NCBI GenBank assembly: GCA_030613285.1
Contig: JAUWME010000173.1
Span: forward strand, 1 to 5,767
Direction of reading: 5' to 3'
Length of the DNA stretch: 5,767 nt
Source of the DNA: Candidatus Zymogenus sp.
GTDB lineage: Bacteria; Desulfobacterota; Zymogenia; Zymogenales; Zymogenaceae
Of the stretch, positions 1-5,560 are shown in pieces (positions within the stretch are counted from its first letter, which is position 1; each line of letters starts with the position of its first letter). Made by a program: the position numbers and the translations under genes. Under the pieces are notes generated by a model that saw only the letters and a program-made list of their open reading frames with translations, searched no databases and had not been told where the DNA came from.

Positions 1-35
1 GTTGTCGGGGTTGTCAGGGTTGTCGGGGTTGATGG
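1..35. repeat. 9-bp tandem repeat, G-rich, first run
   Basis: Three successive 9-mers, GTTGTCGGG, GTTGTCAGG and GTTGTCGGG, are followed by a decayed unit GTTGATGG. The run leads directly into a T-tract and the longer direct repeat at 37-95. The array is cut by the window start, so its true length is unknown. One strand carries almost all the G. No gene is supported here. Confidence 0.85.
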
Positions 36-36
36 T

Positions 37-95
37 TTTTTTGAGGGAGTTGGCGAATATTGGGTTGAGGAGTTGGAAATGTTAGAGAGGGTTGG
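37..95. repeat. Long direct repeat, copy 1
   Basis: Positions 37-95 align without gaps to 244-302, with 51 of 59 positions identical by eye. The first 27 bp (T-tract, GAGGGAGTTGG, then GAATATTGG) differ at one base only, C54 versus T261. The last 24 bp (72-95 versus 279-302) differ at three. The exact 207-bp offset and the preceding 9-mer run in both copies show that this is a compound repeat unit. No inverted termini, target duplications or transposase are seen. It may be a member of a genome-wide intergenic repeat family, but that is inference. Confidence 0.85.
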
Positions 96-147
96 TAGAT
101 TTGAGGGGTTGGGAATGGCTGATAAGGCTGTAGGTAGTTTAAGAAGG

Positions 148-210
148 ATTGGCGAATAGTGAGTTGTGGGACTGGTTGATTGGCGGGGGTGGGAATGTTA
201 GAAAGGGTTG
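148..210. repeat. Degenerate third copy of the G-rich repeat
   Basis: The stretch starts with TTGGCGAATA (149-158), matching the middle of the long repeat. It ends with GGGAATGTTAGAAAGGGTTG (191-210), matching the tail of the long repeat. The intervening sequence has diverged or been inserted. It sits between the two better copies and suggests repeated duplication and decay. Confidence 0.6.
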
Positions 211-242
211 TTGAGGTTGTCTGGGTTGTCGGTATTGTCGGT
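207..242. repeat. 9-bp tandem repeat, second run
   Basis: Four 9-mers are present: GTTGTTGAG, GTTGTCTGG, GTTGTCGGT and ATTGTCGGT. They have the same period and consensus as bases 1-35 and again lead straight into a T-tract and the long direct repeat. They are more diverged from one another than the first run. Confidence 0.8.
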
Positions 243-243
243 A

Positions 244-302
244 TTTTTTGAGGGAGTTGGTGAATATTGGTTTAGGGGGTTGGGAATATTAGAGATGGTT
301 GG
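244..302. repeat. Long direct repeat, copy 2
   Basis: Partner of the repeat at 37-95, exactly 207 bp away. After it the G-rich character ends (about 303-320) and ordinary AT-rich upstream sequence of the next gene begins. Bases 303-388 hold no gene. A TATAAG at 345-350 could be a -10 element, but no matching -35 is seen. Confidence 0.85.
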
Positions 303-388
303 GAAAAGGTGAAAGGGGGCTGTAACATATATTTCTAAATCGATTATAAGCGTATCAGGTAAATAATATTTGAATCGTAGCGGTCATT

Positions 389-808
389 ATGGATGAAGGA
401 AGTGAAAAGAAGGGAAAAAAATGCGGCGCAGAAGTAGCACGAATATTGAAAATTCCATACAGAACACTCATGAGGTGGAGTGAAGAGGGCTTGATACAAG
501 TAGATGGCGGTGGATACAGAGGGAAGGGAACTCTATGGACAGATAAAAACATCAGAGAAGCCTCGGTTATCTATGCGCTAAGGACGGCAAGACTGAGCCT
601 TCAAAAAGTAAAAGATATAACTAATTATCTTATAAGCCTTGGGGAAAACCCGATGTCAAGTGGGGAATTTCTGGTGATTAAAAATATTGATGGAGAGCCA
701 AGGGAGATTATTAAAATTGTAACTACAGGAGAAGCAGTCTCTCTACTTAAAGAGAATCGAGGCCAACTAATACTTCCCCTGTGGAAACCAGACGAAAATG
801 AGAGATAA
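389..808 (+). CDS. MerR-like helix-turn-helix regulator
   Basis: A 139-aa protein, probably a cytoplasmic DNA-binding regulator. Residues about 14-37 form a MerR-type helix-turn-helix (AEVARILKIPYRTLMRWSEE), followed by a Gly-rich wing with KGTLWT at about 46-51. A helix at about 55-83 could serve in dimerisation. The C-terminal part (about 94-131) looks like a small beta-rich domain. There are no cysteine clusters typical of metal-sensing MerR proteins. The ATG at 389 is the only good start: an in-frame TGA lies at 371 and the next Met is inside the HTH. No strong Shine-Dalgarno is visible, so translation may be weak. It precedes an ImmA/IrrE-like gene by 41 bp, an arrangement recalling the Xre/ImmA pairs of mobile elements but with a MerR-type partner. 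The class is fairly sure; targets are unknown. Confidence 0.75.
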   Translation: MDEGSEKKGKKCGAEVARILKIPYRTLMRWSEEGLIQVDGGGYRGKGTLWTDKNIREASVIYALRTARLSLQKVKDITNYLISLGENPMSSGEFLVIKNIDGEPREIIKIVTTGEAVSLLKENRGQLILPLWKPDENER

Positions 809-811
809 GGT

Positions 812-837
812 TTTCATTTTTACCAAACAAAATGAAA
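812..837 (+). other. AT-rich inverted repeat between regulator and partner gene
   Basis: The arms TTTCATTTT (812-820) and AAAATGAAA (829-837) are perfect 9-bp complements separated by 8 bases. The right arm touches the ribosome binding site of the next gene. As RNA it would be a weak stem with only one G-C pair. It might instead be a DNA operator or chance in AT-rich sequence. There is no T-tract, so it is not a terminator. Confidence 0.35.
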
Positions 838-844
838 GAGGAGG
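838..844 (+). promoter_or_regulatory. Strong ribosome binding site fixing the start at 850
   Basis: GAGGAGG lies 5 bases before the ATG at 850 and only 2 before the ATG at 847. It is inside the coding sequence if the ATG at 832 is used. This argues that the longer reading from 832 is not the native protein. Confidence 0.75.
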
Positions 845-849
845 ATATG

Positions 850-1209
850 ATGAGAACAGATGCGGCGGAAATATTTGAAATCGATTTCGAAATGGAGGGT
901 TTATTAGAACCCGAAATAGAAGAGATAACAAATATTAACGACTTTACAATCCTTGCCGAAAAGAAAGGGATTGAGGTTACCTTTGCAAAAGCAAAACATC
1001 ACGGAGTTCTCGCAAGACAGAACGGTCATGCAGTCATGCTGATAGATAATAAACTAACTAAAGAGCAACAAACACTCGTTGGTTTTCATCTCTACTGCCG
1101 ATATCTCCTAAACATTGAGGAGATATTCGCAATGAACCTACCTGACAACTACATTTTGTTGAAACTCTTTATTGATTTGCATGAAGGTAGAAATCGAAAA
1201 GTGAGATAA
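850..1209 (+). CDS. ImmA/IrrE-like protein with a degraded metalloprotease motif
   Basis: A 119-aa protein if started at the ATG at 850, chosen because GAGGAGG at 838-844 sits 5 bases upstream; an ATG at 832 would add six residues. Residues about 35-87 follow the ImmA/IrrE (COG2856, DUF955) pattern: a helix ending in EKKGIEV, a hydrophobic strand (GHAVMLIDNKL), then KEQQTLVGF leading into the position of the active helix. There the zinc motif HExxH appears as H80-L-Y-C-R84. The first His remains, but the catalytic Glu and second His are replaced. Family members with an intact motif cleave or inactivate a partner repressor; this one is predicted to be non-catalytic, perhaps binding the upstream regulator. 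The protein is short but ends normally, with no sign of frameshift. The fold assignment is by pattern only and moderately sure. Confidence 0.55.
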   Translation: MRTDAAEIFEIDFEMEGLLEPEIEEITNINDFTILAEKKGIEVTFAKAKHHGVLARQNGHAVMLIDNKLTKEQQTLVGFHLYCRYLLNIEEIFAMNLPDNYILLKLFIDLHEGRNRKVR

Positions 1210-1272
1210 CTTTAGGAAAGCTAAAAGACATTTTGGATAAAACAAGGCTACTTTATTTTGTGTACTTGAGAC

Positions 1273-1301
1273 CTGAAAGTAGTTCAAAATGCTTTTAGAA
1301 T
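1273..1301 (+). promoter_or_regulatory. Candidate sigma70 promoter of the 83-aa gene
   Basis: CTGAAA at 1273-1278 and TAGAAT at 1296-1301 are separated by 17 bp. Transcription would begin near 1308, about 20 bases before the ATG at 1328, leaving room for the AAAAGG ribosome binding site at 1313-1318. The match is good at -10 and fair at -35. The 118-bp gap after the previous gene supports separate transcription. Confidence 0.45.
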
Positions 1302-1327
1302 AGAAATCCATTAAAAGGTAAAAAATC

Positions 1328-1579
1328 ATGGAAAACGAAGAGTTAAGAAAAGTTGATCCGGCACTTCTCAATACCGTCAAAGAACAGGTGATGGAGGCAA
1401 AAAAACTCCTAAAAGAAACAGGTGACGAACTATCTCAGGATGAATTAATGGAGCTTCAGAAACATTGCAATCTATTTAAGTATTTTCCAGAGCTCAATGA
1501 GTTTATTACAAAATCAGGGATTGAAGAGCTGATTTATCACTTCCTAAATAGGGATAATCCAGTCGCTATGGTGCAGTAG
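1328..1579 (+). CDS. Small acidic helical protein of unknown function
   Basis: An 83-aa protein that I do not recognise. It is rich in Glu, Lys and Leu with heptad-like spacing in residues about 3-50, so mostly alpha-helical and soluble. The middle has HCNLFKYFPELNEFI (46-60) and the end is PVAMVQ. No signal peptide, membrane segment or metal motif is seen beyond the single Cys/His pair at 46-47. The start is supported by AAAAGG ending 9 bases upstream and by a candidate promoter. An intrinsic terminator follows at 1706-1732. It could be an accessory component of the MerR-like/ImmA-like pair or an independent small gene; nothing in the sequence decides this. Confidence 0.6.
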   Translation: MENEELRKVDPALLNTVKEQVMEAKKLLKETGDELSQDELMELQKHCNLFKYFPELNEFITKSGIEELIYHFLNRDNPVAMVQ

Positions 1580-1705
1580 TCAACTGTGGTGCTTTTTGCG
1601 AGTGATTTTTGTAATGGTTAGGTCTTGTTCAAAAATGGGGCAGGAAAAGTTTTGCTCTAATGTGTAAAACGAAAAATTCCACTGATGAAAAATGCGCTAA
1701 CATTT

Positions 1706-1732
1706 AAGCCCCGACTTCGATCGGGGCTTTTT
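1706..1732 (+). terminator. Rho-independent terminator
   Basis: A perfect 9-bp stem, AAGCCCCGA (1706-1714) with TCGGGGCTT (1721-1729), has a 6-base loop and ends in a run of five T (1728-1732). It closes the + strand block ending at 1579. It also lies just past the end of the convergent minus-strand methyltransferase gene, but its T-run on that strand is poor, so it mainly serves the + strand. The rest of 1580-1758 shows no gene. Confidence 0.88.
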
Positions 1733-1758
1733 GTGATTGTCATAAAGCAGAGGATGAG

Positions 1759-2331
1759 TTAATCAGTTTTTACTTTTCTTGGTGGCAGAGGAAAGATAAG
1801 AGAAACCCTATTGCGATATTTCTCAAATTCCTCCCCAAAGTGTTCCAGAAGCCTCTTCTCTTCAATTTGCTTAAAATATAGGTAGGCGAGGAAAAGGAAG
1901 AAAAAGAAGAGGATAATCCCGGAAAAAGATCCAATAAAAATCGGAATTGAAAGGTAGGCCGTAAAGGCTCCAAAGGCCATGGGGTTTCTTGTGTAGCGGT
2001 AGGGGCCTGTGGTGACTAATTTTTTTGTTGTGGGACTTATTGTAACAAGTCGATGGTAGTTGAAAGGGCCGCCCTTTCCACGGAAGATAAGCAGTGTGTT
2101 GGCCCAGAACACAAAGAAGAGACCTACAGACAAGAAAAGGATTCCAAGTGGTGTTCTTATTGCGTCTGTTCCGAAAGTCTCAAAGCCAAGGAGTTTATCA
2201 CAGAAAATATTGACGTGATAAATTGAAAAAGGAATTATGACGCCATTAAGGCCGAAACCAAGAACGAGCCCAAGTATGTGTCTTACTGTTTTCAAGATTA
2301 ACCCATAAAATTTCTTTGAAATATACAACAT
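1759..2331 (-). CDS. Integral-membrane methyltransferase, ICMT/PEMT superfamily
   Basis: A 190-aa membrane protein of the isoprenylcysteine carboxyl methyltransferase / phospholipid methyltransferase superfamily, which transfers methyl groups from S-adenosylmethionine to lipid-embedded substrates. Hydrophobic segments lie at about 17-38, 62-82 and 119-152, the last long enough to be a re-entrant pair. The family signature is clear: LVTTGPYRYTRNPM at 105-118, then EEKRLLEHFGEEFEKYRNRV at 157-176, whose Glu and Arg residues belong to the cofactor-binding end. The length is normal for bacterial members. In bacteria the substrate is usually unknown and need not be a prenylated protein. The start ATG is flanked by overlapping inverted repeats and has no clear Shine-Dalgarno. 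The gene is divergent from the radical SAM operon with a 114-bp spacer, suggesting joint control and perhaps a shared pathway. Confidence 0.85.
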   Translation of the reverse strand: MLYISKKFYGLILKTVRHILGLVLGFGLNGVIIPFSIYHVNIFCDKLLGFETFGTDAIRTPLGILFLSVGLFFVFWANTLLIFRGKGGPFNYHRLVTISPTTKKLVTTGPYRYTRNPMAFGAFTAYLSIPIFIGSFSGIILFFFFLFLAYLYFKQIEEKRLLEHFGEEFEKYRNRVSLIFPLPPRKVKTD

Positions 2332-2351
2332 ATTGTTGAGATATTCAACAA
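2326..2351. promoter_or_regulatory. Overlapping inverted repeats at the methyltransferase start; possible operator
   Basis: Two palindromes share a central arm. CAACA-TAT-TGTTG spans 2326-2338 and includes the minus-strand start codon (2329-2331). TTGTTGA-GATAT-TCAACAA spans 2333-2351. Both are perfect in their arms. Further TTGTTG and GCAACAA copies lie at 2367-2372 and 2425-2431 in the same spacer. This could be a repressor site or alternative RNA hairpins over the start of the minus-strand message. Function is inferred only. Confidence 0.45.
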
Positions 2352-2382
2352 AAAAATGTTTTACTTTGTTGTTAGAAATAGA

Positions 2383-2411
2383 TTGAAAGAGATGGTAGTT
2401 TTGTATATAAT
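2383..2411 (+). promoter_or_regulatory. Sigma70-type promoter of the radical SAM operon
   Basis: TTGAAA (2383-2388) and a perfect TATAAT (2406-2411) are separated by the optimal 17 bp. The start point is predicted near 2418, giving a leader of about 28 bases before the ATG at 2446. It is the best promoter in the window. On the opposite strand only weak elements are seen, so any methyltransferase promoter would overlap this one. Confidence 0.8.
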
Positions 2412-2445
2412 AGCCAACTAACTTGCAACAAAGGTATCAAATTCG

Positions 2446-4020
2446 ATGAGAATATTTATTGTAGATCCGCCCCAACAAGTCTTTAAATACTTTATGGGAC
2501 ACATTCCATCACCGGCAGTTACTCCCTTGGCAGCGTATATGGAGAGGGAAGGGCACGAGGTGGAAATCTTGGATGTGACCACTTTTGAAAAATGTTGGGA
2601 TGACCTGGAAAAGAAGATTAGGGATGGAAAGCCTGACATTGTGGGGCTATCAAATAATTCCACAAATACTGTAAACAACGCATTTCACACCGCAACAATT
2701 GCAAAAATGATTGATCCCAAAATTGTCGTTGTTGGAGGTGGCGCCCACATGACCGCACTTTCCGAAGAGAGCCTAAAGGTAAATGGAGATATAGATTTTA
2801 TTGTGAGAGGTGAGGGGGAGATAACATTTGCGGAGCTGGTGAAGGGACTGGAGGAGGGAAGTGAAGATTTCTCCAATATTAAGGGACTGGCATATATCGA
2901 TAAAAGTAATGGTGGAAAGTTCGTCCAGACACCAGATAGGGATTTGATCGCAGATATAAACGATCTTCCGATGCCGGCGTACCATCTGCTACCTATGTTA
3001 AATGTAAAAAACCCCAAAAACTACGCAATGGCGTACAGGTTTCCAACCCTTGGGATGATACCCTATGAATCAATTATGATTTCAACAGCGAGGGGTTGTT
3101 ACGGCAAATGCCGCTTCTGTTCTGAAACCGCTTTTTGGAAAAACACTTGGCGCGCAAGGAACACCAAAAATATGGTCGATGAGATGGAGCTGTTGTACAA
3201 GGAGTTTGGCAGAACAAATTTCTATTTTGTTGATAATGCATTTAATTGGGAGAGGGGGAGGATAGCAGATTTTGCAGAAGAGCTTGAAAGCCGACAATTG
3301 AAGGGAATAACTTTCTGGTACCAAACAAGGGTGGAGCTTTTTTTGAGAGACCTCGACCTTATTGAGAAGCTTAAAAAAGTTGGACTCTACCAAGTATCAT
3401 TTGGTGTTGAGACTGCAAGCCAAGATATTGTAACTAAATGGGGTAAGACCCAAGATGTAGATAAAGTCATCAAGGCCATGAAGGCGGCAAAGGAGCACGA
3501 TCTGGTTCTCCTGACCAACGTGATGTGGGGGCACAGGGAGGATACGCCAGAAAACTTAAGGGACACATATGAGATGACAAAAAAATATTCTGACATTTTC
3601 GCCTTGCAGATATTTACTCCAGTTCCGGGGACGGTTTATTATGAACAATACCTCAAAGATGATATGATCAAAGAATTTAATTGGGATCTTTGGGATATGT
3701 TCACGCCTGTGGTTGAGACGGATTCTGTTTCCCACGATCAAATGTTAAGAACCGTCGAGAAGATACAATCAAAGTTCCATCTCAGACCTAAGATTCTTTA
3801 CAAAACATGGTTTTCAAAGAACCCCTTTATAAGACGAAATTACCAGACTACAATGGAGATTGTAAAAAGGACTGTTTCAAATACCCTCCACGAGGTGCAG
3901 AAGAACTACCGCCCATTTGAAGATTACATGGTAGAGAAGGGATATGAAATTGAGATGACGAAGAAAGGAACGTGTTTAGTTAAAAATAGGGATGAAAGTT
4001 CTTTGAGAGAGTCGATATAA
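2446..4020 (+). CDS. B12-binding radical SAM enzyme, BchE-like
   Basis: A 524-aa cytoplasmic iron-sulfur enzyme. Residues 1-135 form a cobalamin-binding-type Rossmann domain (MRIFIVDPP, EGHEVEILD at 35-43, VGLSNNS at 66-72, VVVGGGAH at 94-101, VRGEGE at 120-125). It lacks the His of the classic DxHxxG loop, as many BchE-like members do. The radical SAM domain follows, with the cluster-binding CX3CX2C at Cys218, Cys222 and Cys225 and a GVET motif at 320-323. The C-terminal region (about 430-524), with FHLRPKILYK at 444-453, resembles the tail of BchE/hopanoid-type members. Such enzymes methylate unactivated carbons or perform cyclisation or ring rearrangement. The reaction here is unknown. Translation starts at an ATG with AAAGGT about 10 bases upstream and a strong promoter. 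It is the first gene of an operon with a second enzyme of the same architecture 37 bp downstream. Confidence 0.88.
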   Translation: MRIFIVDPPQQVFKYFMGHIPSPAVTPLAAYMEREGHEVEILDVTTFEKCWDDLEKKIRDGKPDIVGLSNNSTNTVNNAFHTATIAKMIDPKIVVVGGGAHMTALSEESLKVNGDIDFIVRGEGEITFAELVKGLEEGSEDFSNIKGLAYIDKSNGGKFVQTPDRDLIADINDLPMPAYHLLPMLNVKNPKNYAMAYRFPTLGMIPYESIMISTARGCYGKCRFCSETAFWKNTWRARNTKNMVDEMELLYKEFGRTNFYFVDNAFNWERGRIADFAEELESRQLKGITFWYQTRVELFLRDLDLIEKLKKVGLYQVSFGVETASQDIVTKWGKTQDVDKVIKAMKAAKEHDLVLLTNVMWGHREDTPENLRDTYEMTKKYSDIFALQIFTPVPGTVYYEQYLKDDMIKEFNWDLWDMFTPVVETDSVSHDQMLRTVEKIQSKFHLRPKILYKTWFSKNPFIRRNYQTTMEIVKRTVSNTLHEVQKNYRPFEDYMVEKGYEIEMTKKGTCLVKNRDESSLRESI

Positions 4021-4057
4021 ATAGGCTATAAATTATTTACCTAAATAGAATTGAAAA

Positions 4058-5494
4058 ATGAGAGTACTAATTGTTTCCGCTAACAGAGAGTTGGTTCCCG
4101 ATCCAGTTTTTCCGCTGGGGGCGGCATATGTTGCATCCGCTGCAAAAAATTCCGGTAACGAAACGGCATTTCTGGATATGTGCTTTGCCGATGATGTTTC
4201 AGAAGCTATTAAGGATAAAGTTACATCCTTTAACCCGGACCTCGTTGGGTTGTCCATAAGAAACGTAGATAACGTTGCATACCCTTTTGTGTTTTCGTAC
4301 ACAGAAAGTCACAAGGAGATTGTAGATGAAATTCGTAAAGTGTATTCTGGCCCGATGGTACTGGGGGGGCCGGCTTTTGCGTTGATGCCAGAGGAGTTTC
4401 TCGATGTTACGGGAGTTGAAATGGGTATCGTTGGTGAAGGGGAAGAAGCTATTGTTCGACTTATTGATGCCCTCACGAATGGGGAGAGCTTGGATGGTGT
4501 TCCGGGGCTGATAAGGAGGATTGATGGGAAGACAGTGCTGCAAAACAAACTTGAAACTATTTGGAGCATCGATAAAATAGTCGTCCCAGAAAGAGACCTG
4601 ATTGACACAGCAGGCTACCACAAGTGGGGCGGGATGGTGGGGATTCAGACAAAGCGGGGATGCCCATTAAAATGCGTATATTGTACATATCCCATTGTTG
4701 AGGGTAAGAATATCAGGTTAAGAGACCCTATGGCAGTGGTCGATGAGATTGAAATGACATCTAAAGAATATAATGTCAACACATTTTTTATTGTGGACAA
4801 TGTATTTAATAATCCCCCGGAGCATGCCATTGCCATTGCAGAAGAGATAAAGAGGAGAAAACTGCAACTGAGGTTTTCGGCATACCTTAATCCTGCTTTC
4901 GTAACAGAAAAACTAATTGGATCATTGTTCGATGCGGGTTTTACGGGTATCGATTATGGTGTGGACTCTCTTACAGACAACGTTTTGAAGAAGCTGGGAA
5001 AAAACTTTACAGCAAAGGATGTTACTAATGCCATTGAGATTACAAAGAAAATAGGAATTGAATGTTGCTTGAGTATGATCTTTGGTGGCCCCGGTGAAAC
5101 TATGGACTCGTTAAAAGAGAATGTTGATATTATTGATTATGCAAATCCCACAGCAGTGTTGGCAATTGTTGGGATTCGCATATATCCAGAGACTAATATT
5201 GTTGAGATTGCGAGGAAGGATGGCGTGATAACAGATAATGAAATTGGTCTGAATCCAATATTTTATATTTCACCCGAAGTGATTGATGAGATAGTTGGTT
5301 TTATTACGGAGGCATCATTGGGGCACAGCAATTGGCTCTTTCCGGGACACATGATCATGGCGGGTCAGCAGCTTACTCCAGATCAAAAGCCAGAAAGGTA
5401 TGATCAAGGTCCGATCGCCAGATTTAGAAAAAAGGGTATCAAGGGAAATCTTTGGGAGATGTTTGGCGCATTTCAGAAGGTACCTCGAACATAA
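4058..5494 (+). CDS. Second B12-binding radical SAM enzyme
   Basis: A 478-aa protein with the same domain order as its upstream neighbour but clearly diverged. Residues 1-140 are a cobalamin-binding-type domain (MRVLIVSANR, VGLSIRN at 63-69, MVLGGPAF at 100-107, GEGEE at 126-130). The radical SAM domain has CX3CX2C at Cys202, Cys206 and Cys209, followed by TYPIVEGKNIRLRDP (210-224), VDNVFN (246-251) and FGGPGET (342-348), all usual in B12-dependent radical SAM methylases and lipid-biosynthesis relatives. The BchE-like FHLRP tail of the first enzyme is absent; the end instead reads NLWEMFGAFQKVPR. No Shine-Dalgarno precedes the ATG, so translation may depend on ribosomes from the first gene. 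The pair probably act on successive steps or on the same substrate. Family is sure; substrate is not visible. Confidence 0.88.
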   Translation: MRVLIVSANRELVPDPVFPLGAAYVASAAKNSGNETAFLDMCFADDVSEAIKDKVTSFNPDLVGLSIRNVDNVAYPFVFSYTESHKEIVDEIRKVYSGPMVLGGPAFALMPEEFLDVTGVEMGIVGEGEEAIVRLIDALTNGESLDGVPGLIRRIDGKTVLQNKLETIWSIDKIVVPERDLIDTAGYHKWGGMVGIQTKRGCPLKCVYCTYPIVEGKNIRLRDPMAVVDEIEMTSKEYNVNTFFIVDNVFNNPPEHAIAIAEEIKRRKLQLRFSAYLNPAFVTEKLIGSLFDAGFTGIDYGVDSLTDNVLKKLGKNFTAKDVTNAIEITKKIGIECCLSMIFGGPGETMDSLKENVDIIDYANPTAVLAIVGIRIYPETNIVEIARKDGVITDNEIGLNPIFYISPEVIDEIVGFITEASLGHSNWLFPGHMIMAGQQLTPDQKPERYDQGPIARFRKKGIKGNLWEMFGAFQKVPRT

Positions 5495-5560
5495 GTATTT
5501 CTCGTCTGGCCCTATCTTCCATTTCTAATAAATAGGTTTAATGTAGAGAAGTTTAAAAAT

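Noticed and set aside
1..195. G-quadruplex cluster
   Set aside because: G-runs of three or more exist, but the fourth run is separated by a long loop near the tandem head, and no compact four-run motif is seen.
1..303. CRISPR array
   Set aside because: Repeat copies are 207 bp apart, imperfect, only two to three in number, and preceded by 9-bp tandem runs; there are no regular unique spacers and no cas genes.
321..350. Promoter for the MerR-like gene using TATAAG at 345-350
   Set aside because: The region 17 bp upstream (TGTAAC or nearby) matches a -35 element poorly, so it was not listed as a feature.
1580..1705. Small RNA gene ending at the terminator
   Set aside because: No properly spaced promoter could be found (TTGTTC at 1625 is 25 bp from TCTAAT at 1656) and no strong internal structure; the terminator is explained by the upstream gene.
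1706..1732. Fully bidirectional terminator for the convergent genes
   Set aside because: The stem is symmetrical, but on the minus strand it is followed by TAAATG rather than a T-run, so efficient termination of the methyltransferase message is not supported.
4309..4608. Minus-strand reading frames within the radical SAM genes
   Set aside because: They are antisense shadows of strongly coding + strand genes, have low-complexity Ser/Pro/Ile-rich translations and no ribosome binding sites or family motifs.
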